Shown here: one piece after another, positions 14,513 through 21,437 of the stretch
Layout: every line of letters starts with the position of its first letter
Position numbering within the stretch: position 1 is the stretch's first letter
DNA from: Thermofilaceae archaeon
GTDB taxonomy: Archaea > Thermoproteota > Thermoprotei > Thermofilales > Thermofilaceae
NCBI GenBank assembly: GCA_027027675.1
Contig: JALVKT010000078.1
Location: 1 to 37,249 of the forward strand
DNA: 37,249 nt
Direction: 5' to 3'
Made by a program: the position numbers and the translations under genes
The notes under the pieces: model-generated
Seen by the model: the letters and a program-made list of their open reading frames with translations, nothing else
What the model was told of the DNA's origin: nothing
Database searches by the model: none

Positions 14513-15310
14513 TCATTTCTCCTGGGCGAGTTGCCTGTAGAACTCCAGGGGGTCCTCGGTGTCGACCCCTAGTTTTCTAAAGTAGCGGAATACTGTGCGG
14601 ATGTCGTGGAGAAGGAATTCGTGCGCGTGTGGATGGGAGGTTAGTACGGCGGAGCCCCAGTCTATGAGAACTCCTTTCCCGCTCTTATAGAGTATGTTGT
14701 ACTCTGAGAGGTCGGCGTGGACGAGGCCTGCCTGGTACGTCTTCCTTATTTCTTCTTTTAGCTGCTGGTAGAGCTGCTCGGGTTCTTCGGGTAGAACCTC
14801 TTTTAGTGTGGGGGCCGGCACTCCCGGCTCTCCGGCGTCTATGAACTCCATGACGAGTATGTTTTCATAGGCTGCGTGGGGCTTTGGGGTGGTTACTCCC
14901 GCGGAGTACGCCCTGGAGAGGTTGCGGTACTCCTTGTAGCACCACGCCTTTACAATGCTTCTTATGTCGCGTTTTACTCTGCGGAAACGGGGGTCTCCGA
15001 GAATATACTTTAGCCTCCCCCTGCGGAACTCGGCGGTGGCTACGAGGAATATCTTTACCGCCACGTACTCCCCGCTAGGGGTGACGCCTAGGTGAATGCG
15101 TGCTTCTTTGCCTGAGGCAACGGCTCCGTAGAGCCTCGAGATGACGCCTCGCGAGAGAAGCTTGTGTAGTGCAAGTAGCGTCCTGTAGTCGAAGACTTCT
15201 TCTACGACTTTTACCGTTTCCTCGTCTTTCCTGCGCTTTTCTCTTCGCCTTAGCGCTGCATCTATCTCGTCCAGTCCCACATCGATGTCGACTCTTTCCT
15301 CATCAGCCAC
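14513..15310 (-). CDS. rio1: Rio1-family serine protein kinase
   Basis: 265 aa. Atypical kinase: GAVASGKEARIHLG (RIO P-loop), VAVKIFLV (ATP Lys), KAWCYKEYRNLSRAY (flexible loop), then HADLSEYNIL (catalytic Asp and metal Asn) and LIDWGSAV (metal Asp in place of DFG), ending with the RIO1-type HDIRTVFRYFRKLGV. Acts in final maturation of the small ribosomal subunit together with Dim2. GTG start. Convergent with eif1A rather than downstream of it as in many archaea. Confidence 0.93.
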   Translation of the reverse strand: MADEERVDIDVGLDEIDAALRRREKRRKDEETVKVVEEVFDYRTLLALHKLLSRGVISRLYGAVASGKEARIHLGVTPSGEYVAVKIFLVATAEFRRGRLKYILGDPRFRRVKRDIRSIVKAWCYKEYRNLSRAYSAGVTTPKPHAAYENILVMEFIDAGEPGVPAPTLKEVLPEEPEQLYQQLKEEIRKTYQAGLVHADLSEYNILYKSGKGVLIDWGSAVLTSHPHAHEFLLHDIRTVFRYFRKLGVDTEDPLEFYRQLAQEK

Positions 15311-15364
15311 GAAATAAGGATGCGTCCGGCCTTTTTATCGAAAACTGATGTTTCACCGAGAAAG

Positions 15365-16111
15365 ATGCGTGTGGCGGCTTTTCTAAGCGGTAGTAAGGGT
15401 GGCACGGGTAAGACTACACTCTGTACTCTCACGGCTATAGAGCTTTCGCGGCGCTCCCTGGACGTCTTAATTATAGACTTGGGTGAAAGCGGTAATGCGA
15501 CCTCCCTTTTAACAAGGGGGGTTGAGCCTCCCTATTTTACCGACTACTTGGCCGGCAAGGCGCAGTGGGGCGATACGATAGTGGAGGTTAGAGAGCATCT
15601 TTACCTCGCGCCCACGCCGCCCGACTTTTCACTGGCCGAGGCTAAGGTTCTATTAGGCTCCAACGCTGCAGCTCTGGAGAGGTATTCTGAGTTCCTAGCT
15701 GTTATGGCGGACTACGTTGACGTCGTCTACTTGGACTTCCCAGCTTTTCCCTTTAAGAGCTATGGGCACCTGCTTTCACCCGTAGATACATCTGTTCTCG
15801 TCATAAACCCTGATCCCCTGAGCTTTGCGGCTGCTCTCCACACGTATACAGGCTCCTCATACGTGCTTCCTGTTTTAAACAAGTATCACCCAGCCGCTTC
15901 TTACTGGAGGGACACGGTTGAAGACTCGTTTAACAATGTTGTTATCATACCGTTCGACGTGACGCTTTCATTCCTTGTTAAAGAGTCCATCTTTGAGGCT
16001 GAAAGGTACCTGGAAAGTGACACTCGAAAGGCATTGGCCGAGCTGGCAGAAAAACTGGCGCGGCCTGGCGGTAAGCGTGTCCAGCCTTATAAAGCTCCTC
16101 TACAGCATTGA
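15365..16111 (+). CDS. MinD/ParA-like ATPase
   Basis: 248 aa. Deviant Walker A GSKGGTGKTT near residue 9, LIIDLGESGNATSLLTRGV (Walker A' region), VYLDFPAF (Walker B) and LVINPDPLSFAAAL. Such ATPases position proteins or plasmids by cycling on membranes or DNA. ATG 15365 chosen: a TTTTTAT box at 15332-15338 lies 27-33 nt upstream; ATG 15320 would precede it. No ParB/MinE partner is seen; the next two genes (coiled coil, VirB11-like ATPase) follow closely and suggest one functional unit. Confidence 0.82.
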   Translation: MRVAAFLSGSKGGTGKTTLCTLTAIELSRRSLDVLIIDLGESGNATSLLTRGVEPPYFTDYLAGKAQWGDTIVEVREHLYLAPTPPDFSLAEAKVLLGSNAAALERYSEFLAVMADYVDVVYLDFPAFPFKSYGHLLSPVDTSVLVINPDPLSFAAALHTYTGSSYVLPVLNKYHPAASYWRDTVEDSFNNVVIIPFDVTLSFLVKESIFEAERYLESDTRKALAELAEKLARPGGKRVQPYKAPLQH

Positions 16112-16121
16112 ATGAGCCGTG

Positions 16122-16472
16122 ATGAGACGCCCCTTTTCCAGCGCAACAGTTAAGGAAGCCGGCGTGCACGCCCGTTCTAGCCCAGCTCAGCGGCTCCCAC
16201 TACCAACGCCCAGGCCTGTAGCCGAGAAGCCGGCGCCAGCGACGAAGAAGCTGGCACCTATAAGTCGTGAGAAACTCGAGACTGCGAAGCGTCTACTCGA
16301 GGACGTGGGCATCGATCCCTCGATACTTGAAAAGCTCGTTGGTAGGATAAAAGACATAGACTCGGAGATTGAAGAACTTGAAGAAGAAATTCGGGTGGCA
16401 AAAGCCAGGATCAGAGACTTGGAAGAGGAGAAGACCCGCATTTACCGTGTTCTCTCAAGCTTTATAACGTGA
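16122..16472 (+). CDS. Small coiled-coil protein, unknown
   Basis: 116 aa from ATG 16122 (GTG 16119 alternative). Residues 1-50 are low complexity, rich in Pro, Ala, Ser and Lys (PLPTPRPVAEKPAPATKKLA). Residues about 55-110 form a charged heptad helix (IDSEIEELEEEIRVAKARIR). No known family recognised. Ten bases after the MinD-like gene and six before the VirB11-like gene, so probably co-transcribed; it could be an adaptor between the two ATPases (inference). Confidence 0.7.
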   Translation: MRRPFSSATVKEAGVHARSSPAQRLPLPTPRPVAEKPAPATKKLAPISREKLETAKRLLEDVGIDPSILEKLVGRIKDIDSEIEELEEEIRVAKARIRDLEEEKTRIYRVLSSFIT

Positions 16473-16478
16473 TATAAA

Positions 16479-17690
16479 ATGTTTTTTATAAAACTTCGTA
16501 GGCGCCTTAAATTTAACAAGGAGCCTAAAACCACTGCTCCCCCGGCTCCCGAGCCACCCAAGGGGCAGGTAATATGCGATACAGCAACGGGAAAAGTGTT
16601 GCTACGCGACGCATACATACATGTAGAGGCGGGCGAAGACTGGGAAAAGTTTCTCTCACTACTACGCTGCAGACAGATATACGAGGTATTCCTCACAAGC
16701 AGTTCAGCAGTAGTATCCCTCAAGTCGTGGGGCCGCACCTCTCTCAGCCACCCGCTAGACATAGAGCGCCTCCTTCTACACTTGATAGAGGAGACCGGGG
16801 CAAGAGTTGACCTCAAACAGCCATACACACAGCTAGAGTACCTGGGATGGCGAATCTTTGTACAACTCGACATAAGCGGCCAACTCGAGATAACAGCGAC
16901 AAGGATCCACGACGTCCCCCCGCTCAGAGAACTCGTAGACCCTTTACTCGCAGCCCGTATACTAACCCTACTCATGGCCCCCAGCACTGTCGTAATAGCC
17001 GGCCCCCCGGGGTCGGGGAAGACGACTCTGCTAAACTCTATCATAGTGGAGGCGGCGTCGCTATGGCCCCACCTGCACATCGCGGTAGTGGAGCCCGTAA
17101 AGGAGCTCGTACTGAACGGCGGCTGGGCATCCCGCATGGTAGGCGACATTTCACACTCAACCAGGCTCACTGTACGATTCAAACGCCCAGACATACTAGT
17201 GGTGGGCGAACTCCTAACAAGCGACGTCTGGAGCTTCATCGAGGCCGGCCGCAGCGGCGTACCCACAATAAGCACCTACCACAGCCCCAACATCTGGAAA
17301 TGCCTACGCAGCATGGCGGACGCCCTCAGAATACACATCCCCGACGCCACAGAACTTACAGTGCTACGCTACATAGACGCTTTCATCATAACAAGGAAAA
17401 CAATAAGCCCCACCTCAACAACTAGACACATCGACTCCATATACATGAGCGACGGCCAACGCCTAATACCACTATACACGAGCGGCCCGCCAGAGACGCA
17501 CATCACAGAGGAAATCTTCCTAGACCTCCTCCCGGAAAACTCCCTCCTAGGCCCCACAGCCACCATCTACTCCACCCTAAAGACACACTACAAGGTCCCG
17601 CTCCAATCCCTACGATTCGAAAAGCTACCACCACTCTCAATAAAAACCAGGCCTCTCGACAAACTAAACAATCCGGTAAAACACAGGTAG
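16479..17690 (+). CDS. VirB11/type IV pilus-type secretion ATPase, divergent
   Basis: 403 aa. N-terminal region about 1-150, then a RecA-like secretion ATPase: Walker A GPPGSGKTT at 175-183, Asp-box-like region VVEPVKELVLNGGW, and Walker B region RFKRPDILVVGELLTSD followed by AGRSGVPTISTYHS (His box). Standard family members read GEVRGxE where this has GELLTSD, so the usual Arg is missing. ATG 16479. No membrane platform protein (ArlJ/TadC) or pilin gene is adjacent. Third-position base use is strongly A/C, unlike the two genes before it. Confidence 0.82.
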   Translation: MFFIKLRRRLKFNKEPKTTAPPAPEPPKGQVICDTATGKVLLRDAYIHVEAGEDWEKFLSLLRCRQIYEVFLTSSSAVVSLKSWGRTSLSHPLDIERLLLHLIEETGARVDLKQPYTQLEYLGWRIFVQLDISGQLEITATRIHDVPPLRELVDPLLAARILTLLMAPSTVVIAGPPGSGKTTLLNSIIVEAASLWPHLHIAVVEPVKELVLNGGWASRMVGDISHSTRLTVRFKRPDILVVGELLTSDVWSFIEAGRSGVPTISTYHSPNIWKCLRSMADALRIHIPDATELTVLRYIDAFIITRKTISPTSTTRHIDSIYMSDGQRLIPLYTSGPPETHITEEIFLDLLPENSLLGPTATIYSTLKTHYKVPLQSLRFEKLPPLSIKTRPLDKLNNPVKHR

Positions 17691-17738
17691 CCTCTCCGGC
17701 GGCGAGAATGGTGGGCCGGCCGGGATTTGAACCCGGGA

Positions 17739-17766
17739 TTGGGGTGGACGCTCCGGAGGCGCCCAT
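17739..17766 (-). other. tRNA(CAT) intron 2, variable loop, 28 nt
   Basis: Central 4-bp helix GGGG/CCCC, 5' bulge GGA, 3' bulge AAT, and an inner helix TGGGCG/CGTCCA. Cutting after the second base of each bulge removes 28 nt and leaves variable loop GGGTC. The outer helix is missing, so this is a relaxed motif at a non-canonical position. Confidence 0.75.
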
Positions 17767-17782
17767 CCCCCCGGTTATGAGC

Positions 17783-17804
17783 CTCACCCGCCCCTAGAGG
17801 GCGA
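17783..17804 (-). other. tRNA(CAT) intron 1, position 30/31, 22 nt
   Basis: Full bulge-helix-bulge: outer helix GAG/CTC, central helix CACC/GGTG, bulges CGT and AGG, inner helix CGCCC/GGGCG. The predicted cuts remove 22 nt inside the anticodon stem and restore CCCGG/CCGGG pairing. Confidence 0.82.
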
Positions 17805-17859
17805 CGGGTGCTCCACCGGGCTGAGCTACCGGCCCTGCAGATTAGAGGGGTCAAAAACC

Positions 17860-17868
17860 ATATTTAAT
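17860..17868 (-). promoter_or_regulatory. TATA box of tRNA(CAT)
   Basis: Minus strand ATTAAATAT centred about 29 nt upstream of the tRNA 5' end. Confidence 0.55.
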
Positions 17869-17892
17869 TTTTCTCTCAGTGCCACATCTCAC

Positions 17893-17918
17893 ATTTCGTG
17901 TGTATATACACTCGAAAT
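17893..17918. repeat. 26-bp near-perfect palindrome upstream of the HTH-CBS gene
   Basis: ATTTCG-TGTGTATATACACT-CGAAAT: 12 of 13 base pairs match, core GTGTATATACAC. It lies 10 bp upstream of the TATA box (ACATATATC, 17929-17937) of the HTH-CBS gene, where an operator or activator site would sit. A 21-bp stretch recurs at 21001-21021 with 19 identities. Confidence 0.65.
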
Positions 17919-17928
17919 ACTGGACACA

Positions 17929-17937
17929 ACATATATC
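17929..17937 (+). promoter_or_regulatory. TATA box of the HTH-CBS gene
   Basis: ACATATATC, about 30 nt before ATG 17965, giving a very short or no leader. Confidence 0.5.
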
Positions 17938-17964
17938 GCTCCAAGCAGCGCCACAAACTATAGG

Positions 17965-18543
17965 ATGCCCATACCCTCGCCCGACGAGCTCAAAGCCCTT
18001 AGACTCCGCGCAGGCCTAACCCAGACCGAACTGGCGCGCCGCGCAGGCGTAAGCCAATCCCTCATAGCGAGGATCGAAGCCGGCAAGGTAAACCCGCGCG
18101 TCTCAACACTCATGAAAATATACCGTGCCTTACAAGAATTCGTAAGCGAACAGTTAACAGCGGAAAACATAATGTCAACACCCCTAGTCTACGTGACGCC
18201 TGACACTAAACTCATGAAAATCGCGGAAATAATGTGGAGGAGAGGCTTCAGCCAACTCCCCGTCATGGACGACAAAGCCAGAAAAAACCTCGGCACAGTG
18301 TTTGACAACGACCTCATCAGAGCATTCCTCAAAGAAGACACCCGCGCGGCTACACTTACAGCAGAGGACATAATGTCAGACCCCCTACCCATAGTATCGC
18401 ACAGCACTAGGCTACGCATAATAGCGCGGATGCTATCCTACGAGACACCCGCGGTGCTCGTAGAGAAAGAGATGAAAATAGTAGGAATAATAACCAGAAG
18501 CGACATAGCCAAAATACTCGTCCACACGCGAGAAAAAACCTAG
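17965..18543 (+). CDS. HTH-CBS transcriptional regulator
   Basis: 192 aa. Residues about 6-60 form an XRE/Cro-type helix-turn-helix (LRLRAGLTQTELARRAGVSQSLIARIEAGKVNP). Two CBS repeats follow (about 68-125, MSTPLVYVTPDTKLMKIAEIM; about 130-188, MSDPLPIVSHSTRLRIIARML), which usually bind adenosyl nucleotides. A ligand-sensing DNA-binding regulator is the natural reading; target unknown. The palindrome just upstream of its own TATA box makes autoregulation plausible. ATG start. Confidence 0.9.
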   Translation: MPIPSPDELKALRLRAGLTQTELARRAGVSQSLIARIEAGKVNPRVSTLMKIYRALQEFVSEQLTAENIMSTPLVYVTPDTKLMKIAEIMWRRGFSQLPVMDDKARKNLGTVFDNDLIRAFLKEDTRAATLTAEDIMSDPLPIVSHSTRLRIIARMLSYETPAVLVEKEMKIVGIITRSDIAKILVHTREKT

Positions 18544-18548
18544 CGCGC

Positions 18549-18923
18549 CTATACACGCCTCATAACAACCTTCACACGATACCTAGTATTAGGCCTCCTA
18601 CCCTTCTTAACCAACCGCCCCTCCTTCACAAACCTCGACACATACGTCGACACACTTGTAATCCTAAGCCCGGGTATCTCACGCCTAGCAACATTATAGA
18701 GGTCCTTTATAGAAAACCAGGTGCCATCACCAAAGTTCTCCGCTATCAACGACCACAGCCTCGCACGCAGACTCCCACCGGACTCGCCACCACCAGCCCC
18801 CTTCATCAACCTGAGCATCTCCAATACCTGCAAAACCCTCTTCTCGTCTACATCACCCTCTAACACAATAGAGATCTTCTCACCATCATCCAAGTAGTCC
18901 TCGATCTTTATCTTAGGGGGCAT
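18549..18923 (-). CDS. Winged-helix protein next to the predicted origin, unknown
   Basis: 124 aa. N-terminal segment with an alpha/beta look (KISIVLEGDVDEKRVLQVLEM), a Gly/Ser linker (GAGGGESGGS, about 42-51), then a winged helix (about 55-122): LWSLIAENFGDGTWFSIKDL and TSVSTYVSRFVKEGRLVKKG, basic wing RRPNTRYRVKVV. No named family recognised. TATA-like run at 18950-18957 predicts a leaderless ATG. It abuts the origin-like intergenic region. Sulfolobus has an origin-linked winged-helix initiator (WhiP) but that protein is larger, so any parallel is speculative. Confidence 0.75.
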   Translation of the reverse strand: MPPKIKIEDYLDDGEKISIVLEGDVDEKRVLQVLEMLRLMKGAGGGESGGSLRARLWSLIAENFGDGTWFSIKDLYNVARREIPGLRITSVSTYVSRFVKEGRLVKKGRRPNTRYRVKVVMRRV

Positions 18924-19110
18924 TGCTCCACATAATCCTCAACCCCACCATATATATCACAATCTCTTCTGAATAAAACATGAATAAACATGAAACCACG
19001 TTACCATGCCTCTACAAGCATCCATCACAATAATCTCCACCGCTAACCAAGAAAAGAGATAGATAATCTAGAATATGGCATGTTACAGCAAAGATATTTC
19101 TCTGTAAACA

Positions 19111-19134
19111 GTTCCAGTGGAAATAAAGGGGTTA
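19111..19134 (+). repeat. Origin recognition box 1
   Basis: Begins GTTCCAGTGGAAATAAAGGG and continues GTTA: dyad TTCCAGTGGAA plus the G-run of archaeal ORBs. The G-run GGGGTT can also pair with AACCCC just downstream (19139-19144). Confidence 0.75.
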
Positions 19135-19207
19135 TTTAAACCCCCATATACTTTCCACATGAAACACGAATAATGAATATGCTCCCACAGCACCGCATAA
19201 TCTTCCC

Positions 19208-19231
19208 TAACCCCTCTACTTCCACTGGAAC
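19208..19231 (-). repeat. Origin recognition box 2 (inverted)
   Basis: Minus strand begins GTTCCAGTGGAAGTAGAGGG and continues GTTA, differing from box 1 at three positions or fewer. Facing orientation, 73 bp apart. Confidence 0.75.
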
Positions 19232-19307
19232 CTCCTTTACTTAACCTCACCTAGAGAGTACCATACTAACTAACTATACACTTACACCACAAGTTTCACA
19301 TGACAAC

Positions 19308-19330
19308 TTCCACACGAAGAAAAGGGGTTT
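19308..19330 (+). repeat. Degenerate origin recognition box 3
   Basis: TTCCACACGAAGAAAAGGGG then TTT: matches box 1 at 17 of 23 positions, keeping TTCCA, GAA and the G-run but not the dyad centre. Confidence 0.45.
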
Positions 19331-19403
19331 ACCGCTTCAAGCCCAACATTAGATGAGCAAAGAATTTAAGACAACGCAATTTTCAGCCATCCGAGGATAT
19401 ATT

Positions 19404-20996
19404 ATGGATAGCTTATTTTCGAGGATCTACGTGTTAGACACCTCCTCTATACTACACGGAACGGCGAGGAGAGCCATAAGTGAGGGGAAAATAGCGGGAA
19501 AACTCCTCATACATACATATATTGTAGACTACTTTGAAGCACTCTCCCGTAAGGGAAGCAGCAAGGGAATAAACGGTCTAAAAGAACTAGAGCTTATCCG
19601 CAAGGCAGCGGAAGAAGCCCAGGAACTCGTAGAACTGGAATACACTAGTGAGATGCCCGACGGATACCGCAGGACCCGGGACTTGGATCCCGACGTAGTC
19701 GCGAGAGCTGTAGCGCATGAAATAGGCGGCACCCTGGTTACCTCTGACGAGGTTTCACGGGTCGCTGCTGAGGCGCTCGGAATAGATACTCTCTACCTAG
19801 AGCCTGGTGGAGGTAGATTTGAGCTAGAAAAGTTCTTTGAGCCCGATATAATGTCCGTCCACCTGAAAGAGGGCGTGCCTCCACACGCCAAAAAGGGGGT
19901 GCCTGGCAAGTGGGAGTTTATTACACTGAGAGAAGAGCCTGTGACGAGGGAAGAGCTCGAGGAGATAATACGCCAGATACTTGAAAGAGCAAAAGGCGGC
20001 GCCAGTGACTCATTCATAGAGGCCGAGCGGCCAGGGTCAACCATAGTCCAGCTCGGGGTTTACAGGATAGTTATCACTAGGCCGCCCTTCTCCGACGGCG
20101 TAGAGGTCACCGCTGTACGACCAGTGGCCCGGCTCAGACTGGAAGACTACAAGCTGCCCAAGAAGCTCGTGGAGAGGCTGGAGAAGAGGGCTGAAGGCAT
20201 ACTGATAGCCGGCGCCCCGGGAATGGGTAAAACAACATTCGCGCAGGCGCTCGCGGAGTACTACCATAGGAAAGGGAAGATAGTCAAAACAATAGAGTCG
20301 CCGCGCGACATGCACTTACCGGACGAGGTCACCCAGTACTCTAAGAACTATGCTACGTCCGAGGAGATACATGACGTCTTGCTCCTCTCGAGGCCCGACT
20401 ACACGTTCTTCGACGAGATGAGGGATACAAGGGACTTTGAGCTATACGCCGACCTGAGGCTCGCAGGCGTCGGAATGGTAGGCGTGGTTCACGCCACGGC
20501 GCCTATAGATGCTATACAGAGGTTTATAGGGAGAGTCGAGTTAGGAATGATACCCTCCATCATAGACACAGTGATTTACATCAAGAACGGGCGTGTCGAA
20601 AAAGTGTATTCACTGGAAACCACGGTAAAGATACCTCATGGGCTTAAAGAGGCAGACCTGGCTCGGCCAGTAGTGGTCGTGAAAGACTTTCTCACCGACA
20701 AGCCTGAATACGAGCTTTACGTGTTCGGCGAGCGCACCTTCGTCGTCCCGGTGCGCCGAGCCGGCATTAAGTTAAGCGTCAAAGAGTACAAGGTTAAGTC
20801 GCTGCTTGAACGGGCGCTGAAAAGATACCTACCCGACGAAGAGTTCGACGTAGAAGTCGACCCGGCCAGGTCTCTCGTCACAATAAGGGTGCCGGCGGAC
20901 CTTTACAACTACGTCCTCGGCAAGCCGAGGAAGAGACTAGAAAAGCTGTGTAGGAAACACGGCTTTGAGATGGAGCTCGTGCCCCGGGTAGAATAA
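19404..20996 (+). CDS. pina: PIN-domain ATPase PINA (Holliday-junction branch-migration ATPase)
   Basis: 530 aa from ATG 19404. N-terminal PIN domain (about 5-130: YVLDTSSILHG with the first acidic residue, DPDVVARAVAHEIGGTLVTSDEVSR), then a VirB11-like ATPase with Walker A GAPGMGKTT at about 270 and Walker B region DYTFFDEMRD, then a C-terminal KH domain (DPARSLVTIRVPADLYNYVLGKP). This is the conserved archaeal PINA architecture; the Sulfolobus protein is a hexamer that drives Holliday-junction migration and works with Hjc and Hjm. ATG 19353 would add 17 residues, but a TTTAAG box at 19364 and GAGGAT at 19393 favour 19404. It borders the predicted origin. Confidence 0.92.
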   Translation: MDSLFSRIYVLDTSSILHGTARRAISEGKIAGKLLIHTYIVDYFEALSRKGSSKGINGLKELELIRKAAEEAQELVELEYTSEMPDGYRRTRDLDPDVVARAVAHEIGGTLVTSDEVSRVAAEALGIDTLYLEPGGGRFELEKFFEPDIMSVHLKEGVPPHAKKGVPGKWEFITLREEPVTREELEEIIRQILERAKGGASDSFIEAERPGSTIVQLGVYRIVITRPPFSDGVEVTAVRPVARLRLEDYKLPKKLVERLEKRAEGILIAGAPGMGKTTFAQALAEYYHRKGKIVKTIESPRDMHLPDEVTQYSKNYATSEEIHDVLLLSRPDYTFFDEMRDTRDFELYADLRLAGVGMVGVVHATAPIDAIQRFIGRVELGMIPSIIDTVIYIKNGRVEKVYSLETTVKIPHGLKEADLARPVVVVKDFLTDKPEYELYVFGERTFVVPVRRAGIKLSVKEYKVKSLLERALKRYLPDEEFDVEVDPARSLVTIRVPADLYNYVLGKPRKRLEKLCRKHGFEMELVPRVE

Positions 20997-21003
20997 ATTT
21001 TTT
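20997..21003 (+). terminator. T-run terminator after pina
   Basis: ATTTTTT immediately after the TAA stop, the kind of uridine tract that ends archaeal transcripts. Confidence 0.45.
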
Positions 21004-21021
21004 CGTGTGTAAATACACGCG
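21001..21021. repeat. Second copy of the palindromic site, upstream of alba
   Basis: TTTCGTGTGTAAATACACGC then G; 19 of 21 bases match the palindrome upstream of the HTH-CBS gene (17894-17914). Core GTGTA-AA-TACAC. About 50 bp upstream of the alba TATA-like TTTATTA (21076-21082). Confidence 0.6.
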
Positions 21022-21121
21022 TTATTCAGGCTCTGATAATCCGAGGCCCGGCCCGCCCAGGCCGCTCACAAAACGTTTATTAGTAGACTAACCTCCTTTT
21101 CTTCGCCCAAAGGTGGATACC

Positions 21122-21403
21122 ATGAGCAGCCAGGAAGGAACAATACTAGTAGGCAACAAGAACGTGATGAACTACGTGCTAGCCACCGTCATACAGTTCA
21201 ACCAGGGCGCCAAGCGCGTAATAATAAAGGCTAGGGGCCGCGCGATCTCCAAGGCCGTCGACACCGCGGAGATAGTGAGGAGCCGCTTCCTCAAAGACGA
21301 GGTAGACGTAAAGGAGATACGGATCGGGAGCGAGCAGATCGGGGAAGGAGACAACAAGAGAATGGTCTCCGTGATAGAGATAGTCCTAGAGAGGAAGGAG
21401 TAA
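21122..21403 (+). CDS. alba: Chromatin protein Alba
   Basis: 93 aa. Seen: [49 protein letters not shown] in successive blocks, with Lys in GNKN (the acetylated Lys16 region of Sulfolobus Alba), then the beta hairpin arm ([15 protein letters not shown]). Dimeric DNA/RNA-binding protein that coats the nucleoid. ATG 21122 behind GGTG; GTG 21113 is an alternative. A T-rich stretch after the stop (21409-21430) probably ends the transcript against the opposing gene. Confidence 0.96.
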   Translation: MSSQEGTILVGNKNVMNYVLATVIQFNQGAKRVIIKARGRAISKAVDTAEIVRSRFLKDEVDVKEIRIGSEQIGEGDNKRMVSVIEIVLERKE

Positions 21404-21408
21404 GCTGT

Positions 21409-21430
21409 TTTTCACACCACTTTCTTCTAC
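21409..21430 (+). terminator. T-rich terminator between alba and the opposing gene
   Basis: TGTTTTTC and CTTTCTTCTA pyrimidine tracts directly after the alba stop, in a 34-bp convergent gap. Confidence 0.4.
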
Positions 21431-21437
21431 ACAATGT

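Larger units (their letters stand above)
17709..17835 (-). tRNA. tRNA with CAT anticodon (Met, or Ile2) carrying two introns
   Basis: Acceptor GGGCCGG pairs CCGGCCC, A73, encoded CCA. D stem GCTC/GAGC; anticodon stem CCCGG/CCGGG is restored only after removing intron 1; loop CTCATAA with anticodon CAT at 17777-17779. Variable loop GGGTC is restored only after removing intron 2; T stem CCGGG/CCCGG with loop TTCAAAT. Total 127 nt, mature 77 nt with CCA. Elongator Met is most likely; Ile2 (CAT with modified C34) cannot be excluded by eye. Confidence 0.93.
18924..19352. other. Predicted chromosomal replication origin (intergenic, AT-rich)
   Basis: About 430 bp without a gene. It contains two origin recognition box-like elements in inverted orientation (19111-19134 and 19208-19231, 21 of 24 bases identical in reverse complement) and a degenerate third (19308-19330). 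The sequence TTCCAGTGGAA followed by a GGGG run is the known archaeal ORB/mini-ORB pattern bound by Orc1/Cdc6. Left of the boxes is an AT-rich stretch (about 18960-19100) with GAATAAAACAT/GAATAAACAT repeats that could unwind. No orc1/cdc6 gene lies in the window. Confidence 0.75.

Noticed and set aside
16119-16125. GTGATGA resembling box C of a C/D box sRNA
   Set aside because: No box D, D' or C' at proper spacing follows, and it coincides with the start region of the coiled-coil gene.
16442-17275. 277-codon minus-strand open frame opposite the VirB11-like gene
   Set aside because: Ser/Pro/Arg-rich shadow translation; the plus-strand frame has Walker motifs.
19404-20996. PINA as part of a secretion system with the VirB11-like gene
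   Set aside because: The PIN-ATPase-KH layout is the distinct, widespread PINA family; its ATPase only shares ancestry with VirB11.
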